Assembly: GCF_000732325.1 (NCBI RefSeq)
Contig: NZ_BBIW01000001.1
Coordinates: 62,001-126,000 of the forward strand
Origin: Paenibacillus sp. TCA20
Lineage (GTDB): Bacteria; Bacillota; Bacilli; Paenibacillales; Paenibacillaceae
Direction: 5' to 3'
DNA: 64,000 nucleotides
The position numbers were made by a program, and so were the translations under genes. The notes beneath the pieces were generated by a model that was not told the origin of the DNA, did not search any database, and was given only the letters and a program-made list of their open reading frames with translations. Of this stretch, positions 8,724-18,053 are shown piece by piece (within the stretch, counting starts at the first letter, position 1; each line of letters starts with the position of its first letter).

Positions 8724-9233
8724 TCAGACCATTTTGGCCATATACAATTCATCTACATACTGTCCATCCACGATCAATGAATGACGCTTCTTGCCCTCCA
8801 TTTCAAATCCCATCTTGTGATACAAGGCGATCGCAGCTTCATTATGAGCCATCACCGTCAGCTCAATCCGGTGAATCCTGCGCAGCCTGCACCATTCCTC
8901 CATCGCCCGAAACAGCCTCGCACCGACACCTTGGCCGGTATAGTGCTGTAATATGCCAATGATCATGTACACAACGTGCTTCTTGCGCTGCAGCTCAGAG
9001 CCAATGATACCCAGCTGCCCGATCACATTACCTTCTGCATTCACAGCTAATAGCAATGTAGAGTGCCCTGATTCCAGCATCCCCTTAATTCGCTTCGTCT
9101 GGGATTCGATCGTTGCATTTCTTTCCCCCGGTTCATACAGCATAAACTTTGTCTCCCGGTCCAGCTCCTGATTCAGCCTGAGCAGCTGCTCGGCATCTTG
9201 TACCTGTACCTCTCTGATCTGTATATTCTCCAT
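8724..9233 (-). CDS. GNAT family N-acetyltransferase
   Basis: A 169-residue GNAT protein that should transfer an acetyl group from acetyl-CoA to an amine. The acetyl-CoA binding region reads LQHYTGQGVGARLFRAMEEW, and the C-terminal HNEAAIALYHKMGF is the typical motif B region. The substrate is unknown. It begins 15 bp after the stop of the ATPase gene and is likely co-transcribed with it. Start supported by a G-rich ribosome site 8 nt upstream. Confidence 0.88.
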   Translation of the reverse strand: MENIQIREVQVQDAEQLLRLNQELDRETKFMLYEPGERNATIESQTKRIKGMLESGHSTLLLAVNAEGNVIGQLGIIGSELQRKKHVVYMIIGILQHYTGQGVGARLFRAMEEWCRLRRIHRIELTVMAHNEAAIALYHKMGFEMEGKKRHSLIVDGQYVDELYMAKMV

Positions 9234-9248
9234 ATGTAGTCCCCCCCT

Positions 9249-9965
9249 CTAATCATCACTGAACAACTCATTCAATATCTGTTTTTTATTCTCCAAAAAT
9301 CTTCTTGTCACCTGATAATGCTCCGTATCTTCATATGCAATCGGACGAATCGGCGTTTGATCAAAGCTGAAAATATCAGCATCTGGATATCCCAGCAATA
9401 TCGGTGAATGCGTTGCAATGATGAACTGAGCATGCTCTCTTAAGTCATAGATCAATCTAAGCAATGACAGCTGTCTAGTTGGAGACAAAGCAGCCTCGGG
9501 CTCATCCAGCAAATATACAGCCCTCTGGCTTCCGAATCGATGAACAAATAAGCTGAGGAAGGATTCCCCATGAGACTGATGATGCAGTGATTTACCTCCA
9601 TAATATGGCAAGTGCTCAGGATCAGAATCGATGTGGGAGGCAAATTGATAGAAGGACTCTGCCCGCAGGAAGAATCCCTTCGTAATTTTGGGCATCCAGG
9701 ACAGTCTAATGTAGTCACCTAAGGCAGATTCCGAGGCTTCAACATCATACAGATTGTTTCTCCCTCCTCCAGCTGTATGAAATCCGCATTGATAAGCAAT
9801 GGCTTCAAGCAGCGTTGATTTACCAGAACCATTTTCACCCACAAAAAATGAGACTGGCTTACGAAATTGAATTTCCTCCATACTATGAATGGAAGGTATC
9901 GAAAAAGGATACGCTTCTCTGTTCTGGATTTTGTCCTGAAGCAGTAGAACGCTTTTTAAATACAT
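9249..9965 (-). CDS. AAA/ABC-type ATPase (RecF/SMC-like, stand-alone)
   Basis: A 238-residue ATPase with Walker A FVGENGSGKSTLLEA (about 41-55), an ABC-like signature region with SHGESFLSLF (about 131-140), and Walker B AVYLLDEPEAALSP (about 148-161) followed by a His-containing switch (IATHSP). This architecture fits the AAA_21/DUF2813-like group of stand-alone ATPases, often found in small chromosomal operons or defence-like modules; no nuclease partner is seen here. GAGGAG precedes the ATG by 7 nt. Followed closely by a GNAT gene. Function not assignable. Confidence 0.85.
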   Translation of the reverse strand: MYLKSVLLLQDKIQNREAYPFSIPSIHSMEEIQFRKPVSFFVGENGSGKSTLLEAIAYQCGFHTAGGGRNNLYDVEASESALGDYIRLSWMPKITKGFFLRAESFYQFASHIDSDPEHLPYYGGKSLHHQSHGESFLSLFVHRFGSQRAVYLLDEPEAALSPTRQLSLLRLIYDLREHAQFIIATHSPILLGYPDADIFSFDQTPIRPIAYEDTEHYQVTRRFLENKKQILNELFSDD

Positions 9966-10034
9966 CTTTATCCTCCTCAGAAAGCGAATTCGGTGATATA
10001 TTTCGCAACGAGTCCTTCGGATTACTGATAAAAT

Positions 10035-10068
10035 AAAAAAGACCGTAACCTAAACTGCTAATACGGTC
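10035..10068 (-). terminator. Terminator after the 10.1-10.6 kb GNAT gene
   Basis: Perfect 7-bp stem GACCGTA (10041-10047) / TACGGTC (10062-10068), followed on the minus strand by a T-rich tract (TTTTTTATTTT). Confidence 0.8.
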
Positions 10069-10093
10069 CTGACAATTATGTAATTCAATTCTA

Positions 10094-10624
10094 TCATTTA
10101 GGAGCAGCATTACCCAATTCTTTTACGAAATAGAGCAGTAGATCATCATTGACCTCTACCTGGTCACCTAGAGCCACTTCCCGATTATGATTCATCAGAC
10201 CATTGCCATCTGGAATATAACCTCTCTTGCAATAGATGCGCTGAGCAGCACCAAAGTCCTTGTAAAGCCCCATACCAATTCCAATACTGTCATAGGAGTT
10301 ATAGGCAGCAATACTTTCAAATTCTTCGATCAGCTGATTACCGATCCCTCTTCTCCGGAATTCAGGAAAAATGTTCACATCATTAATTTCCGGTATACCT
10401 TGTGCTCTAAAATACAAATAGTCTGATTCAAACTTCAAATGTGCACAGCCAGCAAGGATTTGCTCGTCCAGGTACACAAGAAGTGTGACCCTAAGGCCGA
10501 TTTTGTTCTCATGCAGACATTGTTCATAGAATGAGTCAGCACGTACGATTTTGTGGCGCTCAAAAGCTTTTTTCCATTGCTCGAGTGTTTTCTCTGAATC
10601 AAGTCTCTCAAGAATCATTGACAT
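10094..10624 (-). CDS. GNAT family N-acetyltransferase
   Basis: A 176-residue acetyltransferase with the acetyl-CoA binding motif FPEFRRRGIGNQLIEEFE and a C-terminal RIYCKRGYIPDG segment, which in related enzymes closes the active site. GAGG stands 7 nt before the ATG at 10624; a GTG four codons earlier overlaps the ribosome site and is less likely. A single-gene unit with its own terminator. Substrate unknown. Confidence 0.87.
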   Translation of the reverse strand: MSMILERLDSEKTLEQWKKAFERHKIVRADSFYEQCLHENKIGLRVTLLVYLDEQILAGCAHLKFESDYLYFRAQGIPEINDVNIFPEFRRRGIGNQLIEEFESIAAYNSYDSIGIGMGLYKDFGAAQRIYCKRGYIPDGNGLMNHNREVALGDQVEVNDDLLLYFVKELGNAAPK

Positions 10625-10710
10625 AATCAACCTCACAATCAGAATTTAAAGCTGTACAGAAGCTGTCATTATTATAGATTATATGCCTTTTTTAATAGGG
10701 TTGCTATACT

Positions 10711-10744
10711 AAAAAAACAAACGATAGCGAATCGCTACCGTTTG
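10711..10744 (-). terminator. Terminator after the P-loop kinase gene
   Basis: Minus strand: CAAACGGTAGCG-ATT-CGCTATCGTTTG, a 12-bp stem with one G-T wobble, followed by seven T (10711-10717). Confidence 0.85.
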
Positions 10745-10754
10745 CTTCTCTTTA

Positions 10755-11276
10755 TTAAGTGTATGCGCGAATTTCTAACGGATAACGTGAGCTCCAGTAA
10801 TTTCTTACCCACTTGCGAATCAGCTTGCCAGCTTCTTCGGGAGAGTAAGCGGTAATGTCTATTGTTGATATGGGAGGACTGAACGAGAAATTGTCACTGT
10901 CGAGCAGCCGATGTGCGAGTCTCGTGTTGCTCCATATTATCTCCGGCGTCGCTCCACGATCCCTAAGTCTATGGTCTCTCACTTCATCACTGCAATGCAG
11001 ATTCATAAAATAAACCTGGCTGAACAGTTCTCTGTATCCACTCTCAATAACATCTTCCGGGGTCAGGGTGCCAACAAGCACCGTGCCACGATCACTCATT
11101 GAAATTTGATGAGCCATTTGCAGCACAGGTCCTAATGAGATAGAAGAATCCAAGCTCTCATCCGGATGCAGGTCAAGAACTACAAACTCAGGAAGTAAAC
11201 CTCGAAGATAAGGAACAACCGATGATTTCCCCACACAGCTTGCGCCTGTCACGATAAATAAGGGTGTCTTAGGCAT
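10755..11276 (-). CDS. P-loop nucleotide kinase-like protein
   Basis: A 173-residue P-loop protein with Walker A IVTGASCVGKSS near residues 8-19 and downstream Arg-rich segments (HRLRDRGATPE) such as nucleotide and small-molecule kinases use in their lid. Its phosphate acceptor cannot be named. The frame is open further upstream to 11492, but the ATG at 11276 has GAGGAG 7 nt upstream and begins just before the P-loop, as expected. The 184 bp upstream (11277-11460) hold no gene; a cre-like sequence at 11302-11315 is noted elsewhere. Confidence 0.75.
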   Translation of the reverse strand: MPKTPLFIVTGASCVGKSSVVPYLRGLLPEFVVLDLHPDESLDSSISLGPVLQMAHQISMSDRGTVLVGTLTPEDVIESGYRELFSQVYFMNLHCSDEVRDHRLRDRGATPEIIWSNTRLAHRLLDSDNFSFSPPISTIDITAYSPEEAGKLIRKWVRNYWSSRYPLEIRAYT

Positions 11277-11460
11277 ATATCGCATCTCCTCTACTTTGAA
11301 ATGAAACCGTTTGCCAAAAATAATGAGAGGGCTTACAAAAATCCTATACCTAAGGTTACCATAATTACGGCCAGGATAGAAACGGTAAAGTTCATCATTT
11401 TGTAACGAAAATACACTTTTTATCCATGGTTTTGTGATTTTTCTCGCTGTTTGAGCCGAA

Positions 11461-12888
11461 CTAGTAATCATTTTTCCAATCTGGCAGTTCATCCAGTGTG
11501 ATTACATATGGACTGTTATACACCTTTGTCAAATGCTGTGTACTATTCTGAATACCATCTCGTATGAACTCTCCAGACCAAGTCACGAACCAGCTCCAAT
11601 CCGCATGATAGGCCTGCAGCAGATCCGGATCGGGAATAGGCCCATTCTCAGTCAATGCAATGATCTTCTGATCGTTCACCAGTGTCTTCAGATTCTCATA
11701 ACGGCTGCTTACCGGTCCATAATTTCCAGCACCTGGATAGCTGTCAACACTGATGATATCTACATATTGATCTCCTGGATACCAGGCCGCATTCTCCGAA
11801 TTCCATACCCATATCAGATTATCGAGCCCATGGAAATTCGTGAATCGGTCATACATCAGCCGGTACAGCTCTTTGGCAGGCTCCGGACCCTTGGCGCCCC
11901 ACCAGAACCATCCTCCTTCCGCCTCATGCAGCGGTCTCCACAGTACCGGTATATTTTCCTGCTGCAGTCTTTTGAGCTGTACAGCAATCGCATCCATATC
12001 ACGAATGAGCAGCTGGTAATCCTGGGAATCTGGGTGTGACATGGCATATTCAATATCAAAAGTAGTTGCTTCCGTATAGAAGCCTCTCCACCACTCCTTT
12101 CCAGGTTGATCGATCAGATCTTTTGGCGCATTCCAATGCCACGCAAAGGTTACGATACCGCCACCGGCATCCCACTCGATCGCATGCTCAATATCCGAGG
12201 ATACCGTTCCCCGCTCTGTTCTGGAAGGTGAATAATCCATCAGATCAAGACCTAGTACAGCCGGCTTCTTGCCAAGTGTGCTATGGATCCAATTCGCGTC
12301 GGCCAGCGTTTGCTGTCCTGACAGAATATGCTGTCCATACTCTGATTTCAAATAATTATAGAGCGATTCAGCCTCACTGCTGGCATCTGGATTAACAAGT
12401 GCTGCATTGATTTGATGCGGAGGAGGATCCGGAGCTCTCTCCAGCCGCACATAGTCGATATAATACCAGCCCCAATTACTAATGAAGCTGATCTCTGTTG
12501 TACCTGCCTGCAACATAATTTTACCTGCATCCACTTCACCGAAATTCGTTGTTTCATGAAGTGTGATCTCGCCTTGTGATATTCCTCCCAAGACAAGACT
12601 CGTATTCTTCGTTCCGTGTGGTGCCTGATAACCAATACCTAGATTGTAAAGACCTGTATACGGTACACTCACTTGTATACTCAGCTTATCGTTCTGCGCA
12701 TCAAATCCCCCTACATACCCGGTACCGGAATAGCCTTGAAATTGCGTCATTACATCAACACCTGTTAATACTCCATTCTCCGCTTCAAATATAATGGGAG
12801 CCGCCTCCATTTTCTTCATATTAGAAGGTATCATACTGCTAATCAGCAAAATACAAAGAAATACTGCCCAGCTATTCTTACCACGCAT
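11461..12888 (-). CDS. Secreted GH26 endo-beta-1,4-mannanase with N-terminal CBM35-like module
   Basis: Cuts beta-mannan chains outside the cell. After a signal peptide (about 1-29, cleavage near MEAAP) comes a CBM35-like carbohydrate-binding module (31-152: FEAENG at its start, WYYIDYVRLE at its end), a short Pro-rich linker, then a GH26 catalytic domain (165-465). Acid/base Glu is residue 322 in WRPLHEAEGGWFWW and the nucleophile Glu 414 in ALTENG, both intact. AAGGAGG precedes the ATG at 12888. Last gene of the mannan locus in transcription order, after the ASCH gene; a partial cre site lies upstream. Confidence 0.93.
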   Translation of the reverse strand: MRGKNSWAVFLCILLISSMIPSNMKKMEAAPIIFEAENGVLTGVDVMTQFQGYSGTGYVGGFDAQNDKLSIQVSVPYTGLYNLGIGYQAPHGTKNTSLVLGGISQGEITLHETTNFGEVDAGKIMLQAGTTEISFISNWGWYYIDYVRLERAPDPPPHQINAALVNPDASSEAESLYNYLKSEYGQHILSGQQTLADANWIHSTLGKKPAVLGLDLMDYSPSRTERGTVSSDIEHAIEWDAGGGIVTFAWHWNAPKDLIDQPGKEWWRGFYTEATTFDIEYAMSHPDSQDYQLLIRDMDAIAVQLKRLQQENIPVLWRPLHEAEGGWFWWGAKGPEPAKELYRLMYDRFTNFHGLDNLIWVWNSENAAWYPGDQYVDIISVDSYPGAGNYGPVSSRYENLKTLVNDQKIIALTENGPIPDPDLLQAYHADWSWFVTWSGEFIRDGIQNSTQHLTKVYNSPYVITLDELPDWKNDY

Positions 12889-12955
12889 TGCTTGATCCTC
12901 CTTCCAAATGGTGATGCTTTCTGTCACATAACAATCAATCCTATCCATTAAGCAA

Positions 12956-12969
12956 CTTAAGCGTTTACA
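12956..12969 (-). promoter_or_regulatory. Partial cre-like site upstream of the mannanase gene
   Basis: The minus strand reads TGTAAACGCTTAAG about 70 bp before the mannanase ATG; it matches the conserved part of the CcpA consensus except for the last two positions. The region 12889-13038 also holds a perfect 8-bp hairpin (13013-13035) without a T tract. Confidence 0.35.
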
Positions 12970-13038
12970 TTTTCGTTACGCTGATCACCTCCTTATAGAG
13001 ATGTGGCCGGTAAGGAGTCCGAGTAATGGACTCCTTGA

Positions 13039-13494
13039 TTAAGTCATGATTTTCTTCAATAAGGCCTGTTCAAGTCGTGGATTAACGGACAGATTCATAT
13101 AGGATTGAGGAGGATTAAACGCATAGCCGCCCTTAAGCAGCTCGAGCGATATGGGTGCAAATTCGGTGCATGACAGGATGGGAATGGCATATCCATAAGA
13201 CACGCCGCTGAAATATGCACGAAGCTCCACCCCTGACCCTCGCTCATGTTCTTCTGCAATGGATACGAGTGTCTCGATATCCTCTTGAATCGGCATTCCA
13301 AATTCAATAAAAGCTTTGATTTGTTTTATAGGAGAGGACACATATACAAATGCCGCTGCTGGCTCTTTGATAAACCTCCGGCGAAATTCAATGGTTTTCT
13401 TACCTTCTTTGATTTGCTGATAAGGCTCAGGCTGTAAACTCAATATAATCTGACGCTTTGGCAGATCCAATAACAGCTGTAATTGTTCATTCAT
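13039..13494 (-). CDS. ASCH/PUA-like domain protein
   Basis: A 151-residue protein whose N-terminal ILSLQPEPYQQIKEGKKT and EFRRRF motifs are characteristic of ASCH-domain proteins (PUA-like fold, proposed RNA-binding). The C-terminus (FNPPQSYMNL) is also seen in this small family. It sits between the GH26 and GH9 genes in the same direction, but a metabolic role is not implied; it may simply be embedded. Start ATG follows GGAGCG. Confidence 0.7.
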   Translation of the reverse strand: MNEQLQLLLDLPKRQIILSLQPEPYQQIKEGKKTIEFRRRFIKEPAAAFVYVSSPIKQIKAFIEFGMPIQEDIETLVSIAEEHERGSGVELRAYFSGVSYGYAIPILSCTEFAPISLELLKGGYAFNPPQSYMNLSVNPRLEQALLKKIMT

Positions 13495-13581
13495 ATCGTC
13501 AGCACGCTCCTTTGTCTGTTTCCAACTCCATATTTTCGCTGAAAACAGACTAAACCCTGCTTCAATCCATTAGAAATGAAC

Positions 13582-15207
13582 TTAAGCGTAATTCCAATGT
13601 GAGAAGACAAATACAGCTGGTGAGTTCCAGTAAATCGTGATTTCGTTCCCCGCATAACTATCCTCATCGTCGATATAGCAAGCAGCAGCAGGCTTGCCTT
13701 GAAGATGAGCTCTCATGCATTCATCGTTTAAATGTTTGTTTGGTCCACCAGCCAGCATGCCTGGTACTGGTGCATCTACACCATCACCTACGGATGGCCG
13801 ATGATGAGGATGCATAACGGAACGCTCTCCAAACCCTGTTACATAAGACAGATCAAGTACGTTAAGTCCTAATATATAATGAACATGACCAAGTGCAGCC
13901 TGTTCGTACTCCACATTTCCACATAATTTATGAGACAAGAGAAGTAGCATCGCTCTGTTCATGACAACCATATTACTCCCCCAGATATAATCGTCTTCCA
14001 TAAGGGAGATACCATAGCCATCTTGCTTCGCGATCTCCAGCAAGCGATCTGCTTCATTCATGAGATGGCCCTTGAGGTCAGTGTATAGGGCAGTATCTTT
14101 CTCTTGCTCATCTGCCAGCAAATATCGAACGGTTCCATATCCGCCCATATCCGCCCAGCCCAATTCACATTTAGGGAAATCCCCCTGCACGTACCCTTTG
14201 ACCGCATCATGGTATACCGATTCACCGGTGGAAAAATACAGCTCGGTCGCAGCCCAATACCGCTCATCGAGATCACACCCATCCCCATATTCACCCGTGT
14301 AAATATCCGGGGGGTTTTTAAATCCTGGCTCATCCGGATGTGCCTCAAGCCAAGTCCAGGAACGTTTGGCTGATGTGAGACATCTGCCAGCAAACTCTGG
14401 ATCATAGGTATCGTATATTCTTGCAGCTGCAGCCATCACTGCACAGCTGGCCGCTGTTGCCGTCGCAGAAATGGGGGCAAATACAAGATCGTCCTCGTCC
14501 TCCTCCGGCATGACATCAAGCCCGGGAAATTGCTTGGTTGTGAGCTTGTGATAGGACCCGCCGGTGACCGTATCCTGCATCTTAAGCAAGAAGTCCAGCT
14601 CTACCCTGCATTCATGCAGCACATCAGGCAGTATGTCATTCGATTCGGGCAGAGGAATGGAATAATCAAAGGCTTCCGGATACAATTCCCAGCTAAGCAT
14701 CAGATCGGCCAGCGCTTTTGCTCCTGCTACAACATATTTCCCGTAATCGCCTGCATCGTGCCAGCCTCCATTGCCGTCAAGCCGCTGATCTGGATTCGTA
14801 TGAACATAGCCCGGAGAAGTATGACATGCCTTATGCTTCCACACTCCCGCATACTCTTCGTCCAAGTCTTCACCACAGCGCAAATAATAGAAGGCCTTCA
14901 ATAGTCCGGCATGAACCTCATTATAAGGCTGTTCGGATATCATAAATGGAGCAGATTTATTCCCTTCCTCATCTTCAATCCTGTATTGTCCAGGCTCTTC
15001 AAATGATGAAAAATCACCTTGAAATAAATGATCACCCGAGCACAGATCCTCCACTCCATCCTGTGCATGAGCAGAGTAAACAATCTCTGAAGTCACTGTA
15101 TCCCGAATGTGAAATACAGCGCTGCTTCCTCTCAGTATAACGAGCTTGTTCCCCCTCAAGGGGTAGCCGATCTGATTAACAAGAATTTTACGATTCGAAT
15201 TACGCAC
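13582..15207 (-). CDS. Glycoside hydrolase family 9 enzyme, no signal peptide
   Basis: A 541-residue protein with an N-terminal Ig-like CelD_N domain (about 5-90; VNQIGYPL) and a GH9 (alpha/alpha)6 catalytic domain. The catalytic base and its partner are Asp151 and Asp154 in GGWHDAGDYGKYV; the conserved HHRPS segment and the proton donor Glu522 (GNEITIYWN) are intact. It lacks any export signal, so it probably acts inside the cell on imported cello- or gluco-manno-oligosaccharides rather than on polymer. GTG start with AGGAGGG at ideal spacing. It lies 118 bp after the beta-mannosidase gene. Confidence 0.92.
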   Translation of the reverse strand: MRNSNRKILVNQIGYPLRGNKLVILRGSSAVFHIRDTVTSEIVYSAHAQDGVEDLCSGDHLFQGDFSSFEEPGQYRIEDEEGNKSAPFMISEQPYNEVHAGLLKAFYYLRCGEDLDEEYAGVWKHKACHTSPGYVHTNPDQRLDGNGGWHDAGDYGKYVVAGAKALADLMLSWELYPEAFDYSIPLPESNDILPDVLHECRVELDFLLKMQDTVTGGSYHKLTTKQFPGLDVMPEEDEDDLVFAPISATATAASCAVMAAAARIYDTYDPEFAGRCLTSAKRSWTWLEAHPDEPGFKNPPDIYTGEYGDGCDLDERYWAATELYFSTGESVYHDAVKGYVQGDFPKCELGWADMGGYGTVRYLLADEQEKDTALYTDLKGHLMNEADRLLEIAKQDGYGISLMEDDYIWGSNMVVMNRAMLLLLSHKLCGNVEYEQAALGHVHYILGLNVLDLSYVTGFGERSVMHPHHRPSVGDGVDAPVPGMLAGGPNKHLNDECMRAHLQGKPAAACYIDDEDSYAGNEITIYWNSPAVFVFSHWNYA

Positions 15208-15325
15208 TTTTCGCCCTCCTGATCTTTTATTCGATAGAAGAAGCCATCCCTATGCATGATACTTACATGTCTTTAGGAATGGCCTTCATTAATAACAAAT
15301 GGACTGCAATTAAATTATCTGTACC

Positions 15326-17893
15326 TTATTTATTCAATAAATGAGTGGCTTTAATGAAATCTGACATGGAGCGAACGACCACTTTACCTGGTGATGCCGC
15401 TGCAAACGCTTGATCTCCATAAGTACGGGAAGCAAACGATATTTCTTTGACTTCACCTGGAAGCAAATCGAAGAAATTATCACTGAATACCCCTTCCGCT
15501 TCACTATCCACCCATACCTGCTTCGCCAGCATATTGGATTCCAAGACAAAGCGAGTTCCACTCGAGCCTTCGACTTCAGTTATCTTCACTTCGGCAGCGC
15601 CCAGCTTCAAATCCTTGAACGGAGCAAAATAGTGACGCTGTACATCAACGACTTGACCGTTAACCAACAGCTCAGCAACGGCCGTTGTACGTTCCGGATC
15701 ATGACCTTGAAGCAGCTCCGCAAGTGAGAGAGACAGAACAAGATTCGTGGTATTCCCCGGATTACTAACCGCATGTGTCTCGGTATGATGAATCGTACCG
15801 TCAAAATCGACAACTCGAATTTGCAGTTCACCTTCTATTGGACGGAGCAGATCAGACAGCAAGTAGAAGTCAACTTGGTTATCCTTGGTTCCGTCAATGG
15901 AGATCATTTCGTCGGCAAAGCTGCGTTTAGCGTAATATTGCAGTGCTTTCCAGTTGCCGTAATAGTCCATTCCTGCCCAAGAAGCGACAGGCCATGTATC
16001 ATTCATTTGCCAATATAAAGTTCCCATAACAAATGGTCTGTTTCTGCGGTGTGCCTCAATGGCCATCTTCATTGCATCCGCTTGGAGCACCTGGCTCATA
16101 TAGAGGAAGGAAGGAAAATCCTTCGGCTCCGTCATATACATATCCATATATTCTTTAATGAGGCGGTTTCCATCCCCATTCTTCTGATGAGCGCGCATCA
16201 CTTCGGAAGTCAGCTCAAGATCCGACTCTGTTGCATAACGAAGAACAGATTTGTGCTCAGGGAAGGATTGGAATCCGTATTCGCTCATGAAACGGCCCAA
16301 TTTGATATTGTAATTCTCGAAAGGCTCCGTGTTATGCCATACTCCCCAATAATGGACATCCCCTTCGATTGAGCTCGTAGAAGCATGCTGGTTAATATCG
16401 TTGGTAACCGAAACAATCGGTGATGATGGCCAATAATCTGTACCTGGAACGAGTTCTGACAATACTTCTGGAAGCAGTTTATGGAAGACAGCTTCATAAT
16501 CGGCCCAGATTTTCTCACGCTGCTCGTGCGTATAATCCTTTTTCCAGCCCCAGCCAGCATCTTCATTGTAGTGCGCCCAAGCCGAGTCAATCTCGTTATT
16601 ACCGCACCAGAGTGCGATACTTGGATGATTGCGTAAACGTTTGACATTGTCGATCGCTTCATGACGAACACTCGTAAGGAATGCTTCATCACCCGGGTAC
16701 ATACTGCAGGCAAACATAAAGTCCTGCCATACCAGGATTCCATATTCATCACATAGCTCATAGAATACGTCCTGCTCATAAATACCGCCGCCCCATACAC
16801 GAAGCATGTTCATATTGGAAGCTGCTGCAGATTCAATCTCATGTCTGTAGCGCTCACGGGTTACCTCGGTAACGAAGCTGTCGTTAGGAATATGGTTAGC
16901 CCCTTTAGCAAACACCGGAATCCCATTGAGCTCAAAATAGAAGGATCTGCCGTATTCATCCTTATCACGGACGAGACGAATGCTGCGCAGCCCCGTTTTG
17001 ACAGAAGCTTCAGCTAGTGCTGTTCCTGCATCCTGATCCAGCACCTGAGCGGTAAACGTGTACAAGTGAGCTTCCCCAAGACCTCTGGACCACCATAATT
17101 TAGGATTGTTAATATTCAGTGCAATTTCCACTTTCTGAAGTCCAGGTACCAGCGATACCTTCTCACTCCACTCACCTTGCTCTGTAGCAATGCGAATGAC
17201 TCTGTCTCCTGGCTGATCTGCCTTGATCTCCACAATGGCTGTCAGAGCAGCGGCTTCCTTCGTCACTTCGTGCTGGTGAATGTACAGGTCTGCTACCCGT
17301 ACACCCGTCCAGGCTCTCAGCTCAACCTCGCGCCATATGCCGCTCGTTACAAATCTCGGGCCCCAGTCCCAGCCATAGTGATAAGGCGCTTTTCTAGCAA
17401 AAATACTAACCCTCTTATTGCCCAGCTCTCCTACCTCTGACTGATCATTAGAAGCTGGCAGTGGATATCCCAGTGCTTCAAGCTTCGGCAAATCCTCATT
17501 GATCGGAGATCGGAATACGATTCTCAGTTTATTACCTTCTGATTTGGCGTAAGGCTTAATATCTGCTTCCCAAGTGCGGAACATATTGTCTGCGGACAAT
17601 ACATGGTTATCATTAATAAACACTTCCGCATATGTATCAAGTCCGTTGAACACGAGCTCGATATGCTCCTTCTCTAGCAGTTCATTCGGTATATCAAACA
17701 GCGTTTTATATTCCCAATCTTTTTTATCAATCCATTGAACAAGCTTTTCATTTGTGCCATAGAACGGGTCAGGAATCTGGCCATTTCGCAGCAGATCCGT
17801 ATGAACACATCCCGGAACGACGGCTGGCAGCCATTCTTCTCCTTCACACGATTTAAATGTCCAGTCATTTAACAGCAGCTTCGATTCATGCAT
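15326..17893 (-). CDS. Beta-mannosidase, glycoside hydrolase family 2
   Basis: Releases mannose from the non-reducing ends of beta-mannosides, completing mannan breakdown after GH26. The 855-residue length and domain order (sugar-binding jelly roll, Ig-like, TIM barrel from about 310, C-terminal beta domains) fit GH2 mannosidases. Acid/base Glu434 lies in LWCGNNEID and the nucleophile Glu538 in FMSEYGFQSFP. There is no signal peptide, so it is cytoplasmic and must act on imported oligosaccharides. GGAGG precedes the ATG. Its own promoter contains a cre site, so glucose repression by CcpA is likely. Confidence 0.94.
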   Translation of the reverse strand: MHESKLLLNDWTFKSCEGEEWLPAVVPGCVHTDLLRNGQIPDPFYGTNEKLVQWIDKKDWEYKTLFDIPNELLEKEHIELVFNGLDTYAEVFINDNHVLSADNMFRTWEADIKPYAKSEGNKLRIVFRSPINEDLPKLEALGYPLPASNDQSEVGELGNKRVSIFARKAPYHYGWDWGPRFVTSGIWREVELRAWTGVRVADLYIHQHEVTKEAAALTAIVEIKADQPGDRVIRIATEQGEWSEKVSLVPGLQKVEIALNINNPKLWWSRGLGEAHLYTFTAQVLDQDAGTALAEASVKTGLRSIRLVRDKDEYGRSFYFELNGIPVFAKGANHIPNDSFVTEVTRERYRHEIESAAASNMNMLRVWGGGIYEQDVFYELCDEYGILVWQDFMFACSMYPGDEAFLTSVRHEAIDNVKRLRNHPSIALWCGNNEIDSAWAHYNEDAGWGWKKDYTHEQREKIWADYEAVFHKLLPEVLSELVPGTDYWPSSPIVSVTNDINQHASTSSIEGDVHYWGVWHNTEPFENYNIKLGRFMSEYGFQSFPEHKSVLRYATESDLELTSEVMRAHQKNGDGNRLIKEYMDMYMTEPKDFPSFLYMSQVLQADAMKMAIEAHRRNRPFVMGTLYWQMNDTWPVASWAGMDYYGNWKALQYYAKRSFADEMISIDGTKDNQVDFYLLSDLLRPIEGELQIRVVDFDGTIHHTETHAVSNPGNTTNLVLSLSLAELLQGHDPERTTAVAELLVNGQVVDVQRHYFAPFKDLKLGAAEVKITEVEGSSGTRFVLESNMLAKQVWVDSEAEGVFSDNFFDLLPGEVKEISFASRTYGDQAFAAASPGKVVVRSMSDFIKATHLLNK

Positions 17894-17983
17894 GGTTTAG
17901 GAACCCTCCAAATGTGTTATATTCGAATCCATTTCATAGTACTCTTCGTCATGAGTTATAAAATAGATCCATTTCTGAAACCT

Positions 17984-18012
17984 ATTGTCTCATGGAATCG
18001 ACAACACTTCAA
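17984..18012 (-). promoter_or_regulatory. Beta-mannosidase promoter with embedded cre site
   Basis: Minus strand -35 TTGAAG (18007-18012) and -10 GACAAT (17984-17989), spacer 17 bp. On the plus strand the spacer is TGGAATCGACAACA (17993-18006), which matches the CcpA operator consensus TGNAANCGNWNNCW at all but one fixed position. CcpA bound there would block the promoter directly. The rest of the 255-bp gap (17894-18148) holds the inverted repeat listed separately and no gene. Confidence 0.6.
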
Positions 18013-18015
18013 TTG

Positions 18016-18053
18016 TTTTGTTATCCTAACAAGATATTTTTTAGATAACAAAA
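18016..18053. promoter_or_regulatory. Perfect 10-bp inverted repeat, candidate regulator site
   Basis: TTTTGTTATC (18016-18025) and GATAACAAAA (18044-18053) are exact reverse complements 18 bp apart, so half-site centres lie 28 bp apart. The element ends 3 bp before the -35 of the beta-mannosidase promoter. The half-site ATAACAAAA recurs near the solute-binding-protein and first lacI promoters, suggesting a shared regulator, plausibly one of the two LacI proteins of the locus. Confidence 0.55.

Noticed and set aside
11302..11315. cre-like TGAAACCGTTTGCC, one mismatch from consensus
   Set aside because: It lies in front of a P-loop kinase gene without a visible promoter or metabolic link; left as a possible chance match.
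13013..13035. Perfect 8-bp hairpin AGGAGTCC/GGACTCCT after the ASCH gene
   Set aside because: No T tract on either strand, so not listed as a terminator; may be a chance palindrome or an mRNA 3' structure.
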